A stretch of DNA of 64,000 nt from Streptomyces sp. NBC_01224 (lineage in GTDB: Bacteria; Actinomycetota; Actinomycetes; Streptomycetales; Streptomycetaceae). The translations under genes were made by a program, and so were the position numbers. The notes under the pieces are model-generated. The model saw nothing but the letters and a program-made list of their open reading frames with translations. It did not search any database and was not told where the DNA came from. The stretch spans positions 744,001 through 808,000 of the forward strand of contig NZ_CP108529.1 in assembly GCF_036002945.1 (NCBI RefSeq). The letters run 5' to 3'. Positions 15,365-27,581 of the stretch are shown piece after piece; position 1 is the stretch's first letter, and the number at the start of each line of letters is the position of its first letter.

Positions 15365-17788
15365 ATGTCCACCCCCCATGATCCGTACGTCCGGGTGCGC
15401 GGCGCCCGGGAACACAATCTCCAGGACGTCTCGGTCGACATCCCGCGCGACACACTCACCGTGTTCACCGGCGTCTCGGGCTCCGGGAAGTCCTCCCTCG
15501 CGTTCGGGACGATCTACGCCGAGGCGCAGCGCCGCTACTTCGAGTCCGTCGCCCCGTACGCCCGCCGGTTGATCCATCAGGTCGGTGCGCCCGCGGTCGG
15601 CGAGGTCACCGGGCTGCCGCCCGCCGTCTCGCTGGAGCAGCGCCGCTCGGTGCCCGGTGCCCGTTCGTCCGTCGGGACGGTCACCACGCTCTCGAACTCC
15701 CTGCGCATGCTGTTCTCGCGCGCCGGGGACTACCCGGCCGGTGCCGAACGGCTGGACTCCGACTCCTTCTCACCGAACACCGCCGCCGGTGCGTGTCCTG
15801 AGTGCCACGGTCTCGGCCGTATCCACCGCACCACCGAGGAGCTGCTCGTACCCGACCCCTCGCTGTCGATCCGGGACGGTGCGATCGCCGCCTGGCCGGG
15901 GGCCTGGCAGGGCAAGAACCTGCGCGATGTGCTGGATGCGCTGGGCTACGACATCGACCGACCGTGGCGCGAGCTCGACGCCGGGGACCGGGAGTGGATC
16001 CTGTTCACCGATGAGCAGCCGGTGGTGACGGTCCATCCGGTGCGTGACGCGGGGCGTATCCAACGCCCTTACCAGGGAACGTACATGAGTGCTCGCCGTT
16101 ATGTGATGCACACCTTCGCGGACTCCAAGAGCCGCACTCTGCGGGCGAAGGCCGAGCGCTTCCTGACCAGTGCCCCCTGCCCGGTCTGCGGTGGCAGTCG
16201 GCTGCGTCCGGAGGCGATGGCCGTCACCTTCGCCGGCCGTTCGATCGCCGAACTCGCCGCGCTTGCGCTCACCTCGCTCGCCGAGGTGCTGCGCGAGGCG
16301 GGCGGCGGTGACACGGCGCGGGTGCTGACGGCAGATCTGCTCGCCCGGATCGAGACGGTCACCGAGCTCGGACTCGGCTATCTCAGCCTCGACCGCACGG
16401 CTCCGACACTGTCCTCCGGCGAGCTGCAACGGCTGCGGCTCGCCACCCAGTTGCGCTCCGGTCTGTTCGGTGTCGTCTATGTGCTGGACGAGCCGTCGGC
16501 GGGTCTGCACCCGGCCGACACCGAGTCGCTGCTGGGGGTGCTCGGCCGGCTGAAGGAGGCCGGGAACTCGGTCTTCGTCGTGGAGCATCAGATGGATGTG
16601 GTGCGCCGGGCGGACTGGCTGGTCGATGTGGGACCGCTGGCCGGTGAGCACGGGGGCCGGGTGCTGCACAGCGGCCCCCCGGCCGGACTTGCGGCAGTGG
16701 CGGAGTCGGCGACCCGGCGCTTCCTCTTCGACGACGGACCCGCTCCGGTGCGGGAGGTGCGTACGCCGTCGGGGTGGCTGAAGCTGAACGGGGTCGACCG
16801 CCACAATGTGCGGGGGGTGGACGCGGAGTTTCCGCTCGGGGTGTTCACGGCCGTCACCGGCGTCTCGGGGTCGGGGAAGTCGACCCTGGTCGGTCAGGTG
16901 CTGGCCGGTGTCCTCGCCGACCGGCAGGCCTCCGCCACCGCCGACCTCCCCACCGAGCGTCCCACACCCGGGTGCGCGTCGGCGGAGGGACTGGAGGCGG
17001 TGGACCGTCTGGTGCAGGTCGATCAGAGGCCCATCGGCCGTACCCCTCGGTCCAATCTGGCCACGTACACCGGGCTCTTCGATGTCGTACGGAAGCTGTT
17101 CACCGAGACGGACACGGCGCGCGAGCGCGGCTACAAGGCCGGACGGTTCTCGTTCAACGTGGCGGGCGGGCGGTGCGAGACCTGCCAGGGCGAGGGGTTC
17201 GTCTCCGTCGAACTGCTCTTCCTGCCCAGCACGTACGCGCCCTGCCCCGACTGTCACGGTGCGCGGTACAACCCTCAGACCCTGGAGATCACCCTGCGCG
17301 GTCTCGACATCGCGCAGGTACTGGACCTGACGGTGGAGTCGGCGGCCGGCTTCTTCGCCGGTACGCCCGCTGCCGAGCGCAGTCTGCGGACACTGCTCGA
17401 CGTCGGCCTCGGCTATCTGCGGCTCGGTCAGCCCGCCACGGAGTTGTCGGGGGGTGAGGCCCAGCGGATCAAGCTCGCCGCCGAGCTCCAGCGCACCCGC
17501 CGGGGCCACACCATGTATCTGCTCGACGAGCCGACGACCGGGCTGCACCCTGCCGATGTAGAGGTGCTGATGCGGCAGTTGCACGGCCTGGTCGACGCGG
17601 GCAACACGGTTGTGGTCGTGGAGCACGACATGGCGGTGGTGGCGGGCGCCGACCGGGTGATCGACCTCGGTCCCGGCGGCGGCGACCGGGGCGGCCGGAT
17701 CGTTGCGGCGGGACCGCCCGCCGAGGTCGCGCGTGCGGAGGGCAGCCGTACGGCGGCGTACCTCAGGGCGTCCCTCCGTCTCGCCTGA
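15365..17788 (+). CDS. UvrA-like ABC ATPase (class II, short form)
   Basis: An 807-residue protein with two ABC ATPase halves, each with a Walker A ([12 protein letters not shown] near residue 38 and [12 protein letters not shown] near 500), a signature ([24 protein letters not shown]) and a Walker B ([26 protein letters not shown]). Zinc CxxC pairs are seen ([26 protein letters not shown]). Housekeeping UvrA is ~950 residues or more; this shorter form lacks most of the UvrB-binding insert and fits the UvrA2/drug-resistance (DrrC-like) class, which may tolerate or remove DNA-binding drugs. ATG 15365 follows the promoter region; upstream frame is non-coding. Single gene; substrate unknown. Confidence 0.88.
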   Translation: MSTPHDPYVRVRGAREHNLQDVSVDIPRDTLTVFTGVSGSGKSSLAFGTIYAEAQRRYFESVAPYARRLIHQVGAPAVGEVTGLPPAVSLEQRRSVPGARSSVGTVTTLSNSLRMLFSRAGDYPAGAERLDSDSFSPNTAAGACPECHGLGRIHRTTEELLVPDPSLSIRDGAIAAWPGAWQGKNLRDVLDALGYDIDRPWRELDAGDREWILFTDEQPVVTVHPVRDAGRIQRPYQGTYMSARRYVMHTFADSKSRTLRAKAERFLTSAPCPVCGGSRLRPEAMAVTFAGRSIAELAALALTSLAEVLREAGGGDTARVLTADLLARIETVTELGLGYLSLDRTAPTLSSGELQRLRLATQLRSGLFGVVYVLDEPSAGLHPADTESLLGVLGRLKEAGNSVFVVEHQMDVVRRADWLVDVGPLAGEHGGRVLHSGPPAGLAAVAESATRRFLFDDGPAPVREVRTPSGWLKLNGVDRHNVRGVDAEFPLGVFTAVTGVSGSGKSTLVGQVLAGVLADRQASATADLPTERPTPGCASAEGLEAVDRLVQVDQRPIGRTPRSNLATYTGLFDVVRKLFTETDTARERGYKAGRFSFNVAGGRCETCQGEGFVSVELLFLPSTYAPCPDCHGARYNPQTLEITLRGLDIAQVLDLTVESAAGFFAGTPAAERSLRTLLDVGLGYLRLGQPATELSGGEAQRIKLAAELQRTRRGHTMYLLDEPTTGLHPADVEVLMRQLHGLVDAGNTVVVVEHDMAVVAGADRVIDLGPGGGDRGGRIVAAGPPAEVARAEGSRTAAYLRASLRLA

Positions 17789-17871
17789 GGATTCCATCGA
17801 TTTCAACTGCCCAGTTTCCACTGAGAGTTGCCGCATCGGGCAAGCAATGGGAAATGAAAAGGCAAAGAACA

Positions 17872-17900
17872 TTGACCACAGGCTGGTCCAGACCAATCAT
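17872..17900 (+). promoter_or_regulatory. Chitinase promoter with DasR-type operator
   Basis: TTGACC (17872-17877), a 17-base spacer and AATCAT (17895-17900) make a promoter, with the palindrome TGGTCCAGACCA at 17884-17895 covering the spacer up to the -10. This agrees with the DasR responsive element (TGGTCTAGACCA) known from Streptomyces chitinase promoters, 11 of 12 bases. The start codon is 136 bp further on. Confidence 0.8.
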
Positions 17901-18036
17901 GGGCATGCCTCACGGCCGCTCCATGCCGTGCGGCACGTGACCCCCGGCCGGGATTCACAGGAACGGGCCGCGCCCCCGACGGGGCGCGGTTGAGCCGTGC
18001 GATCCGCCCGTTGTCTCACCCCGCTGGGAGCACCCC

Positions 18037-19800
18037 ATGAGACGTCCAAGAACACTCGGCGCAGTCCTGAGTGTCCTGGCAACGACCATCGCGTCCGCCG
18101 GCCTGATTCTCGGATCAGGCGCCGGTGCGCAGGCCGCCACGACCGCCGCCACGCCCCTGCCCGCGCATGTCTTCGCCCCTTACTTCGAGGCGTACAACGG
18201 AGACAGCCCGGCCGCTCTCTCCGAGCAGTCCGGTGCCAAGTATCTGACCATGGCCTTCGTCCAGACGGAGGCCCGCGGTTCCTGCACCCCGTACTGGAAC
18301 GGCGATTCGGGCCGGCCCATCGCACCGTCCGAGTTCGGCGCCGACTTCACCACCATCCGGTCGCGCGGCGGCGATGTGATCCCGTCGTTCGGCGGCTACG
18401 CGGCCGACAACGGCGGCACCGAGATCGCCGACAGCTGCACCAGCGTCGACTCGATCGCCGCGGCGTACGAGAAGGTCATCACGACCTACGACGTGTCCCG
18501 CCTCGACATGGACATCGAGGACAACTCGCTGGAGAACAGCGCAGGAATCGACCGCCGCAACAAGGCGATCAAGAAGGTGCAGGACTGGGCCGCCGCCAAC
18601 GGGCGTTCGGTGCAGATCTCCTACACCCTGCCCACCACCACGAGCGGTCTCGCCGACAGCGGTCTGGCGGTGCTGGAGAACGCCGTGTCCAACGGCGCCA
18701 GGGTCGACGTCGTGAACCTCATGACGTTCGACTACTACGACGGCGCCTCGCACAACATGGCGCAGGACACCCAGACGGCGATCACCGGCCTGAAGGGCCA
18801 GCTGGCCGGCCTGTACCCGGCGAGGACCGACGCCCAGCTGTGGAGCATGACCGGCATCATCGAGATGCCGGGCATCGACGACTACGGCCCGGCCGAGACG
18901 TTCACCACGGCCGACGCCACCTCGGTCTACAACTGGGCCGTGTCCAAGGGCGTCAGCACCCTGTCGTTCTGGGCGCTGCAACGCGACAACGGTGGCTGCC
19001 CCGGCACCGGGGGCAGCGACAGCTGCTCCGGCATCGCGCAGGACACGTGGTACTTCTCCCACACCTTCGAGCCCTTCACGAGCGGCACCGGTCCGGTGAC
19101 GGACGACTACTCGGTGGCCGTCGCACCCGGTTCGGCCACAGTCGCCCCCGGTGGCTCCACAACGGCGACCGTGAACACCGCGGTCACCTCCGGCAACGCG
19201 AAGACCGTCGCGCTGACGACGAGCGGGGCTCCCGCCGGGGTGACGGCGAACCTCAGCCCGGCCTCGGTGACCGCAGGGGGTGCGTCGAAGCTGACGGTCG
19301 ACGCGTCGGCTTCCGCGGCGCCCGGCACCTACCGGATCAATGTGACCGGCACCGCGGGCACGCTCAGCCACGCGGCGACCTTCACCCTGACGGTGTCGGG
19401 TCCGGGTGGCGGCACCGGCGCACTGGTGAACGGCGACTTCGAGACGGGTTCGCTGAGTCCCTGGACCTGTGAATCCGGCGGCGCGGTCGTCTCCACTCCT
19501 GTGCACGGCGGTTCGCACGCGCTCGCTGCGGCGGCCGGCTCGTCCCGGACGGGCGAGTGCACGCAGACGCTCACGCTGTCCCCCAACACCAAGTACACAC
19601 TGAGCGGTTGGGTGCAGGGCAACTACGGCTACCTCGGTGTGCGGGGCGACGCCTCGGCGAGCACCTGGGGTTCGTCGAGCGGCTATGCCAAGCAGTCGGT
19701 GGCGTTCACCACCGGCTCTACCGGCACGGTGACCGTCTATCTGCACGGCTGGTACGGGCAGGGCACGGTCTACGGCGACGACATCTCGGTGACGTCGTGA
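18037..19800 (+). CDS. Secreted GH18 chitinase with Ig-like and carbohydrate-binding domains
   Basis: A 587-residue secreted glycoside hydrolase. The signal peptide (residues 1-~34, ending AGAQA) has twin-Arg-free basic start MRRPRTLG. The GH18 domain (~40-345) has the catalytic D-x-D-x-E in LDMDIED near residue 156-160, plus YWNGDSG and TFDYYDG barrel motifs. Then follows a fibronectin/Ig-like module (~360-455, [15 protein letters not shown]...) and a C-terminal CBM-like domain (~462-587, [19 protein letters not shown]). The layout (catalytic domain first) differs from ChiC-type enzymes. GGGAG precedes ATG 18037. The promoter carries a DasR-type site, so the gene should respond to N-acetylglucosamine/chitin. 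It stands alone and ends at a two-way terminator. Confidence 0.9.
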   Translation: MRRPRTLGAVLSVLATTIASAGLILGSGAGAQAATTAATPLPAHVFAPYFEAYNGDSPAALSEQSGAKYLTMAFVQTEARGSCTPYWNGDSGRPIAPSEFGADFTTIRSRGGDVIPSFGGYAADNGGTEIADSCTSVDSIAAAYEKVITTYDVSRLDMDIEDNSLENSAGIDRRNKAIKKVQDWAAANGRSVQISYTLPTTTSGLADSGLAVLENAVSNGARVDVVNLMTFDYYDGASHNMAQDTQTAITGLKGQLAGLYPARTDAQLWSMTGIIEMPGIDDYGPAETFTTADATSVYNWAVSKGVSTLSFWALQRDNGGCPGTGGSDSCSGIAQDTWYFSHTFEPFTSGTGPVTDDYSVAVAPGSATVAPGGSTTATVNTAVTSGNAKTVALTTSGAPAGVTANLSPASVTAGGASKLTVDASASAAPGTYRINVTGTAGTLSHAATFTLTVSGPGGGTGALVNGDFETGSLSPWTCESGGAVVSTPVHGGSHALAAAAGSSRTGECTQTLTLSPNTKYTLSGWVQGNYGYLGVRGDASASTWGSSSGYAKQSVAFTTGSTGTVTVYLHGWYGQGTVYGDDISVTS

Positions 19801-19820
19801 CCTGCCTGAGCCGCTGAGAC

Positions 19821-19859
19821 TTCCTGGCCCCTGAGGTGGGCGGCCTCCGGGGCCAGGAA
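19821..19859. terminator. Bidirectional terminator between chitinase and sdhB
   Basis: Perfect 11-base arms TTCCTGGCCCC / GGGGCCAGGAA around a 17-base loop, in the 72-bp gap between convergent genes. An outer pair CTGAGAC / GTCTCAG extends it to the sdhB stop. Confidence 0.8.
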
Positions 19860-19872
19860 CTCGGCCGTGGTC

Positions 19873-20615
19873 TCAGCGGTGCACCTTCCGGGTCGCCCGC
19901 AGCCACTCCTTGTTCATGGCCGAGATCGACGGCAGCGGAATGCCCTTCGGGCAGGCCGTGGCGCACTCGCCGGTGAGGGTGCAGCCGCCGAAGCCCTCGC
20001 TGTCCATCTGTCCGACCATGTCGAGCACCCGGGTCTCGCGCTCGGGGGCGCCCTGCGGCAGGACATTGAGGTGGTTGATCTTCGCCGACGTGAAGAGCAT
20101 CGCCGAGCCGTTGGGGCAGGCCGCGACGCAGGCGCCGCAGCCGATGCACTCGGCGTGTTCGAAGGCGAAGTCGGCGTCCGGCTTGGGCACCGGTGTGGCG
20201 TGCGCCTCGGGGGCGGTGCCGGTCGGGGCGGAGATGTAGCCACCCGCCTGGATGATCCGGTCGAAGGCCGAGCGGTCCACCACCAGGTCCTTGACGACCG
20301 GGAAGGCGGAGGCGCGCCACGGTTCGATGTCGATCGTGTCGCCGTCCTGGAAGGACCGCATGTGGAGCTGGCAGGTGGTGGTGCGCTCGGGGCCGTGGGC
20401 ATCACCGTTGATGACAAGGCTGCAGGCGCCGCAGATGCCTTCGCGGCAGTCGTGGTCGAAGGCGACGGGGTCGTCGTCGGCGAGAATGAGTTCCTCGTTG
20501 AGGGTGTCGAGCATTTCCAGGAACGACATGTCCTGCGAGATGCCGTCCACCTCGTAGGTGGACATGGCGCCGGGGGCGTCGGCGTTCTTCTGGCGCCAGA
20601 CGCGCAGGGTGAGCT

Positions 20616-20619
<4 letters not shown>
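19873..20619 (-). CDS. sdhB: Succinate dehydrogenase/fumarate reductase iron-sulfur subunit
   Basis: A 248-residue electron-transfer subunit on the inner face of the membrane. The N-terminal ferredoxin domain holds the [2Fe-2S] ligands ([15 protein letters not shown] near 64-78), and the C-terminal half holds the [4Fe-4S]/[3Fe-4S] ligands ([14 protein letters not shown] and [12 protein letters not shown]). It passes electrons from SdhA to the quinone site in SdhC. Start ATG 20619 overlaps the sdhA stop by ATGA. Order sdhC-sdhA-sdhB with no sdhD indicates a type B enzyme. This set is similar to the second Sdh locus of S. coelicolor (from memory SCO0922-0924). Confidence 0.92.
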
Positions 20620-22565
<1,946 letters not shown>

Positions 22566-22566
22566 G

Positions 22567-23274
22567 TCAGCTCACGACTCCGGTCATGACGGCGACGGGT
22601 ACGGAGATGAAGCCCACCGTCAGCACCAGTGCGAGGACGTTGGCGATGGTCTTGAGGGCTCGGTCGCGGGTCGCGTTTCCCGCGCCGAGGGTCTGGGCGG
22701 CGCTCCAGAAGCCGTGCTGGACGTGGAGTCCGAGGGCGAGCATGGCGACGATGTAGATGGTGTTGCCGTACCAGGTGGAGAAGGTGTCGATGACGTTCTG
22801 GTACGGGTGCCCGGACTGGAATCCGCCGGAGTGCACGGTGCCCGTCGTCAGGTCGAGAATGTGCCAGACGATGAACAGGGCGAGGATGATCCCGCCCCAG
22901 CGCATGGTCCGCGTGGCATAGCTCGCCCTGGGCTTCTTGTGGACGTACTTGCTGGGCCGTGCCTTGATGTCGCGCCGGCTCAGCTGGTATGCGGAGGTGG
23001 CGTGCAGCACGACGGCGGCGACGAGCACGACGCGGACGATCCACAGGGCCCACTCGTAGTGCAGGAAGGGCTCGCCCATGGTCCGCAGCCAGTGCGCGTA
23101 ATGGTTGAACTCACCGGACCCGAAGAAGATCTTCAGGTTGCCGATCATATGGACAACCAAGTAGAGGAGCATGATCAGGCCACTCACGGCCATGATCGTC
23201 TTCTTGCCGACGGACGAGTCCCAGAGCGTACGCGTCATGGACGGCCGTCGGTCCGTCCGTGTTGCCAATGCCAT
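22567..23274 (-). CDS. sdhC: Succinate dehydrogenase cytochrome b subunit (type B membrane anchor)
   Basis: A 235-residue integral membrane protein with five likely membrane segments (for example [90 protein letters not shown]). Histidines in these helices (H in [27 protein letters not shown]) are heme b ligands as in Bacillus/Wolinella type B enzymes. ATG 23274 is chosen; an upstream in-frame start extends into the shared promoter region. First gene of the sdhCAB operon, divergent from a LysR gene. Confidence 0.9.
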   Translation of the reverse strand: MALATRTDRRPSMTRTLWDSSVGKKTIMAVSGLIMLLYLVVHMIGNLKIFFGSGEFNHYAHWLRTMGEPFLHYEWALWIVRVVLVAAVVLHATSAYQLSRRDIKARPSKYVHKKPRASYATRTMRWGGIILALFIVWHILDLTTGTVHSGGFQSGHPYQNVIDTFSTWYGNTIYIVAMLALGLHVQHGFWSAAQTLGAGNATRDRALKTIANVLALVLTVGFISVPVAVMTGVVS

Positions 23275-23333
23275 GGACACGACGCTAGGGCCGAAAGACC
23301 CCATCAGTCCAAGACATGGAGCAGCTCATCTTC

Positions 23334-23348
23334 ATAGGCGTGGACTAT
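23334..23348. promoter_or_regulatory. Candidate LysR box between sdhC and lysR
   Basis: The sequence ATAG-N7-CTAT is an interrupted dyad that meets the T-N11-A rule for LysR binding sites. It lies 22 bp before the lysR start and 60 bp before sdhC, the usual place for divergent control. Confidence 0.5.
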
Positions 23349-23369
23349 TGTGGCCGCTATGCTGAGTGT

Positions 23370-24260
23370 ATGCAATTCCAGCAGCTGACGTACTTCGTGG
23401 CCGTGGCCGAGACCCGTCACTTCACCCGCGCCGCTGAAGAGGTGCACGTTTCACAGCCCTCGCTCTCCCAGCAGATCAGAGCGCTGGAGAACGAGCTGGG
23501 GGCGGAGCTGTTCAGCAGGGCCCGCGGCAACATCACCCTGACCGATGCGGGCGAGGCCCTGCTGCCGCTCGCCCGGCGCATCCTCGCCGACGCCGACACC
23601 GCACGCCACGAGGTGCAGGAGCTGGCTCAGCTGCGCCGGGGCCGGGTCCGGCTGGGCGCCACGCCCAGTCTCTGTACGGGCCTGCTCCCCGACGTACTGC
23701 GCGCCTTTCACGACCGGCATCCGGGAATCCAGCTGCTGCTGGAGGAGGGCGGCTCGCTCGACCTCGTGCGGGAGCTGGCGCGCGGAGCACTCGATCTGGC
23801 CCTGATCGTGCTGCCGCTGCCCGCGGCGTCCCCCGCGCTCACCACGGTCGAGCTGCTCCAGGAGGATCTGGTCGTGGTGTCGTCGGCACAGGCGCCGCGG
23901 CCCGGCCGGGGCGGGAGCGTGAGGATCGCCGACCTCCAGGGGGAATCCCTGGTGATGTTCCGGCACGGCTACGACCTGCGCGAGCTGACGGTCGCCGCCT
24001 GCCGCGCGGAGGGCTTCGAGCCGTCGTTCACGGTGGAGGGCGGGGAGATGGACGCGGTGCTCGGCTTCGTCCGGGCGGGACTCGGGATCGCTGTGGTGCC
24101 CAGCATGGTCGCCGTCCGGGCCGGCCACGACCTGCGGACCACACCGCTGGCCCGCCCGGGCCTGCGGCGCACGATCGCGCTCGCGCACCGCAGCGATGTG
24201 GCCCCACCGCGCGCGGCGCGCGAGCTGCAGAAGGTGGTACTCGCAGCCGGCCGGGCCTGA
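23370..24260 (+). CDS. LysR-family regulator divergent from sdhCAB
   Basis: A 296-residue LysR regulator. The HTH is at residues 2-60 (FQQLTYFVAVAETRHFTRAAEEVHVSQPSLSQQI, quoted in parts here: AEEVHVSQPSLSQQIRALE), followed by the coiled linker and a periplasmic-binding-like effector domain from ~90 (GRVRLGATPSLCTGLLP). ATG 23370 begins exactly where LysR homology starts; upstream frame runs over the operator. By position it probably controls sdhCAB and itself through the dyad at 23334. Effector unknown. It is followed by a small hairpin and a convergent gene. Confidence 0.9.
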   Translation: MQFQQLTYFVAVAETRHFTRAAEEVHVSQPSLSQQIRALENELGAELFSRARGNITLTDAGEALLPLARRILADADTARHEVQELAQLRRGRVRLGATPSLCTGLLPDVLRAFHDRHPGIQLLLEEGGSLDLVRELARGALDLALIVLPLPAASPALTTVELLQEDLVVVSSAQAPRPGRGGSVRIADLQGESLVMFRHGYDLRELTVAACRAEGFEPSFTVEGGEMDAVLGFVRAGLGIAVVPSMVAVRAGHDLRTTPLARPGLRRTIALAHRSDVAPPRAARELQKVVLAAGRA

Positions 24261-24269
24261 GCCGGTCAC

Positions 24270-24290
24270 GGGCCGCCTGTCACGCGGCCC
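24270..24290. terminator. Hairpin between lysR and the GGDEF-EAL gene
   Basis: Seven-base arms GGGCCGC / GCGGCCC with a seven-base loop, ten bases after the lysR stop, in the gap between convergent genes. Confidence 0.5.
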
Positions 24291-24389
24291 ACGGCCGCCC
24301 TTTGTCCCCCATCGCCGGACGGGCTTGTTCTTCGCGATTGACGACGAGACGTCGACCGGACGGCCTCGGCGCCTTCACTCCCCGCCCCC

Positions 24390-26564
24390 TCACACCGCGT
24401 CGGCCAGCAGCAGTGAGTGGATCCGGTCGGGCGCACCGGGGCGGGCGTAGTACCACCCCTGGGCCGTGTCGCACCCCAGCTCCCGCAGCTGCTCCGCCTG
24501 GGCCCCGGTCTCCACACCCTCCACCGTGACCGCGAGGTCCAGGCTGTGGGCCAGCGAGACGATTCCCTCGACGATCTTCAGATCGACCGGATCCGCCGGA
24601 TGCTGCTGCATGCCCTGCGTGAAGGAACGGTCCAGCTTGAGGACGCTCACCGGAAGCCTGCGCAGGTTCGCCAGGTTCGAGTACCCGGTGCCGAAGTCGT
24701 CGAGTGCTATGTCGACGCCCATTTCCGCCAGTTGCCGCAGTGGCTTCAGCAGATCGTCGTCCGCTCCGATGAGCGCGGACTCGGTGACCTCCAGGCACAG
24801 GGCCCCGGGTTCGAGCCCCGACCGCTCCAGCACGTCGACCGTCTCGGCGACCAGCCGCGGATGGTGCAACTGGGTCGGCGAGAGGTTGACGTTTATCCGC
24901 AGCGGACCGCCGTCGCTGTGCCGCTCCTGCCAGAAGTGGGCCTGCCGCACGGACTCCTCCAGCACCCAGCGGCCGAGCGGCACGATCAGCCCGGTGTCCT
25001 CGGCGAGCGGGATGAACCGGTCGGGACCGAGCACCCCGTGCTGCGGGTGGCACCAGCGCACCAGTGCCTCCGCGCCGTGCACCGTGCCGTCGCCGAGGTG
25101 TACGAGGGGCTGGTACTCGATGAAGAACTCACCGCGCTCCAGGGCGGCGGGCAGCGCGGTGGTCAGCCCGTGCCGGGTGATGGCACGGGCATCCGCCTCG
25201 GCGTCGGCGAGCTCGAAGCGGTTGCCGCCCGCCGACTTGGCCCGGTACATCGTGATGTCGGCGCTGCGCAGTACCTCGGCGGCGCTGCGTTCACCGGCCG
25301 GCCCTTCGACGACCCCGATGGAGCCGCGTACGGTCAGCTCACGGCCCTCCAGCCGGATCGGGGTTCCGAGCACGCCGAGGATGCGGCAGGCCAGCTCGTC
25401 GACCTCCGTCCGGGTGTCGGGGCCGGTGGTCAGGGCCACGAACTCGTCGCCGCCGAGCCGAGCCACCATCTCGCCGGGCGCGGTCGCACAGCTCTGCAGC
25501 CGGTCGGCCACCTCGACCAGCAGCCGGTCCCCCGACGCGTGGCCGAGGCTGTCGTTGATCGCCTTGAAGCCGTCGAGGTCCAGGTAGCACAGGCCGAAGC
25601 GGCTGCTGTCGTCGGCGGAGAGCGCCTTCTCCAGCCGTTCGAAGAACAGCGTCCGGTTGGGCAGGCCGGTGAGCGCGTCATGCGTGGCCTCGTACCGCAG
25701 CCGCAGGTTGAGCAGCCGACGCTCCGTGGTGTCCTCCATCAACGCCAGCTGATACTCCGGCCTGCCCTCGGAGTCGCGCAGCAGTGACACCGTCAGATTG
25801 GTCCACAGCACGGTGCCGTCATTGCGGTAGTACGGCTTCTCGACCCGGTAGTGCTCGCGTTCGCCACGTACCAGCTCGTTGTAGTACTTCCATACCTGCG
25901 GCGAGTCCTCGGGGTGGACCCACTCGTTGAGCTTGTGGCTGCGCACATGGTGTTCGAGCCCGCCGAACATCCGGGTGAGCGTGTCGTTGACCTCCAGCAC
26001 ATTGCCGTCCAGGTCGGCGATCCCGATGCCGATGGCCGCGTCCTTGAAGACGGCGCGAAAGCGTGCCTCGGTGGCGTGCAGAGCCTGCTCGGCGTCCGAG
26101 CGGGCGGTGAGCGCCGAGCGGGCGATGGCCTCCTGTTCGGCGAGGGTCCGCTCGCGCAGCGCATGGGTGAAGCCGCCGGCGAGGGCATGCTGTATCCGGG
26201 CGCAGCGGGCTCTGCTGTCCTCGGTCGACAGCGCCGTCGCGCCGTTGCTTCCGCAGTAGAGCACGAGGTAGGAGTCGATGACGCCGAGCGTGCTGCTGAG
26301 TGCGTCCGGGTCCGTGCAGTGCGCGGCCACAAGGGCGACGCCCACGTCGCTCGCGGGCGTCGCGTCGAAGGGCCGCGCGTGCAGGATGTCGCTGAGCCCG
26401 CGGGCCAGCGGCAGCAGATGCTGTTCGAACTCCGTGCGCGTCATGGAGGTGGCTGTCGCCGGGAAGGTGGCCCGGCTCCAGATCGTGGCGAATCTCCGGA
26501 GCCGGTCCTCGGGCCCGTCGGGCTCCGTGTCGGGCGCTCCGGACGACTGGGCGGGAATGCTCAC
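24390..26564 (-). CDS. rmdA: PAS-GGDEF-EAL cyclic di-GMP enzyme, RmdA-like
   Basis: A 724-residue cytoplasmic c-di-GMP protein. An N-terminal helical region (1-150), a PAS/PAC sensor (~165-285, FRAVFKDAAIGIGIADLDG), a GGDEF cyclase domain with intact LGGDEF (near residue 370) and an EAL phosphodiesterase domain with intact GAEALVRW (near 500) and DDFGTGYSNL are present. Both active sites are complete, so it may make and degrade c-di-GMP. Domain order and location near sdhCAB/lysR suggest RmdA of Streptomyces (SCO0928 from memory), a developmental regulator. GTG 26564 overlaps the upstream methyltransferase stop as GTGA. The symbol rests on synteny and architecture. Confidence 0.8.
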   Translation of the reverse strand: MSIPAQSSGAPDTEPDGPEDRLRRFATIWSRATFPATATSMTRTEFEQHLLPLARGLSDILHARPFDATPASDVGVALVAAHCTDPDALSSTLGVIDSYLVLYCGSNGATALSTEDSRARCARIQHALAGGFTHALRERTLAEQEAIARSALTARSDAEQALHATEARFRAVFKDAAIGIGIADLDGNVLEVNDTLTRMFGGLEHHVRSHKLNEWVHPEDSPQVWKYYNELVRGEREHYRVEKPYYRNDGTVLWTNLTVSLLRDSEGRPEYQLALMEDTTERRLLNLRLRYEATHDALTGLPNRTLFFERLEKALSADDSSRFGLCYLDLDGFKAINDSLGHASGDRLLVEVADRLQSCATAPGEMVARLGGDEFVALTTGPDTRTEVDELACRILGVLGTPIRLEGRELTVRGSIGVVEGPAGERSAAEVLRSADITMYRAKSAGGNRFELADAEADARAITRHGLTTALPAALERGEFFIEYQPLVHLGDGTVHGAEALVRWCHPQHGVLGPDRFIPLAEDTGLIVPLGRWVLEESVRQAHFWQERHSDGGPLRINVNLSPTQLHHPRLVAETVDVLERSGLEPGALCLEVTESALIGADDDLLKPLRQLAEMGVDIALDDFGTGYSNLANLRRLPVSVLKLDRSFTQGMQQHPADPVDLKIVEGIVSLAHSLDLAVTVEGVETGAQAEQLRELGCDTAQGWYYARPGAPDRIHSLLLADAV

Positions 26565-27379
26565 GCCTTGCGTCCCACCCCTGCGAAGCCCGAGAAGGCA
26601 AATGGGTCCTCGTGCTCCACCGCGTGGGGAGTGTCGGGGCGCCAGTTCGGCATGGACACGAGTCCGGGCTCGACCATCTCGTATCCCTCGAAGAAGCGGG
26701 CGATCTCTTCACGCGACCGCATGACCAGCGGGTTGCGGATGTTGTTGTAGACGCCGACCGCGCCGCCCGCCTGCTCCCGGGTGAGCGGAATCCCCTCGTA
26801 CGAGGCGTGGGTGATGACGATGAGGCTGCCGGGGGCGAGTTGCTCGCGCAGTTCGGCGACCGAGGTGTGCGGGTCCTCGGAGTCCTCGATGAAGTGGAGT
26901 ACGGCGACGAGCAGCAGAGCCACCGGTCGGTCCAGGTCGAGCAGTTCGGTGATCGCCGGGCTTTTCACGATCTCCTGCGGGCGGCGCAGATCCGCGGCGG
27001 CGATCACCGCCCGGTCGTTTCCTTCGAGTACGGCCCGGCTGTGCGCGACCGCAACGGGGTCGTGATCGACATACGCCACCCGGGCCTCGGGGTCGGCCGC
27101 CTGTGCGACTTCGTGCACATTCCCGAAAGTCGGTATTCCGGAACCGATGTCCAGAAACTGGGTGATGCCCTGGCTCACCGCATATCGCACGGCCCTGCGC
27201 ATAAAGGCGCGATTCGCCTGCATGATCTTGGGGAGTCCCGGCATGAACTCCATGGCCTTGCGAGCCGCTTCCCGGTCCACCTCGAAATTGTGCGATCCGC
27301 CCAGATAGAAGTCGTACATGCGAGACACGCTCGGCACCGAAATGTCTATGCCTTGCGGTGCCCAGGCGGGACGCTCCAT
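26561..27379 (-). CDS. SAM-dependent methyltransferase, DUF574 family
   Basis: A 272-residue protein of the actinobacterial S-adenosyl methyltransferase family (DUF574). Typical blocks are PSVSRMYDFYLGGSHNFEVDR near residue 16, the SAM motif QFLDIGSGIPT near 83, and RVAYVDHDPVAVAHSR. ATG 27379 with an upstream GGAG is preferred to the ATG five codons earlier. It is coupled by GTGA to the RmdA-like gene. The methyl acceptor of this family is unknown; a large paralogous set is usual in Streptomyces. Confidence 0.88.
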   Translation of the reverse strand: MERPAWAPQGIDISVPSVSRMYDFYLGGSHNFEVDREAARKAMEFMPGLPKIMQANRAFMRRAVRYAVSQGITQFLDIGSGIPTFGNVHEVAQAADPEARVAYVDHDPVAVAHSRAVLEGNDRAVIAAADLRRPQEIVKSPAITELLDLDRPVALLLVAVLHFIEDSEDPHTSVAELREQLAPGSLIVITHASYEGIPLTREQAGGAVGVYNNIRNPLVMRSREEIARFFEGYEMVEPGLVSMPNWRPDTPHAVEHEDPFAFSGFAGVGRKA

Positions 27380-27581
27380 CGATGTCTCCAACAAGTCGCC
27401 ACGGCGATCCGGCCATGTTCATGGTCAGTGTTGACCAGAGGCTACTGATCGACCGCCAGGAGAGCGAGCAGAAACGGAAATTAGCCGTCCGTTATTGGTC
27501 ACACACCAGTGGCATGTGCAACCGGTCCGTCGCTGCGTGTGACATTCGGTGGCGGACCGGCCCCGGAGGGGCGCTGTCGGG
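27380..27581. promoter_or_regulatory. Upstream region of the methyltransferase-rmdA operon
   Basis: About 200 bp between two leftward genes. It includes a markedly AT-richer stretch near 27466-27500 (GAAACGGAAATTAG, GTTATTGGTCAC), a likely promoter zone for the methyltransferase. No known operator was recognised and no small gene is evident. Confidence 0.35.

Noticed and set aside
15770..17896. 700-codon frame antisense to the UvrA-like gene
   Set aside because: Composition typical of a mirror frame (His/Gln/Arg rich); the UvrA motifs on the other strand are clear.
17703..18325. Small frames around the chitinase promoter
   Set aside because: They overlap the DasR-type promoter or the chitinase signal peptide and have no coding support.
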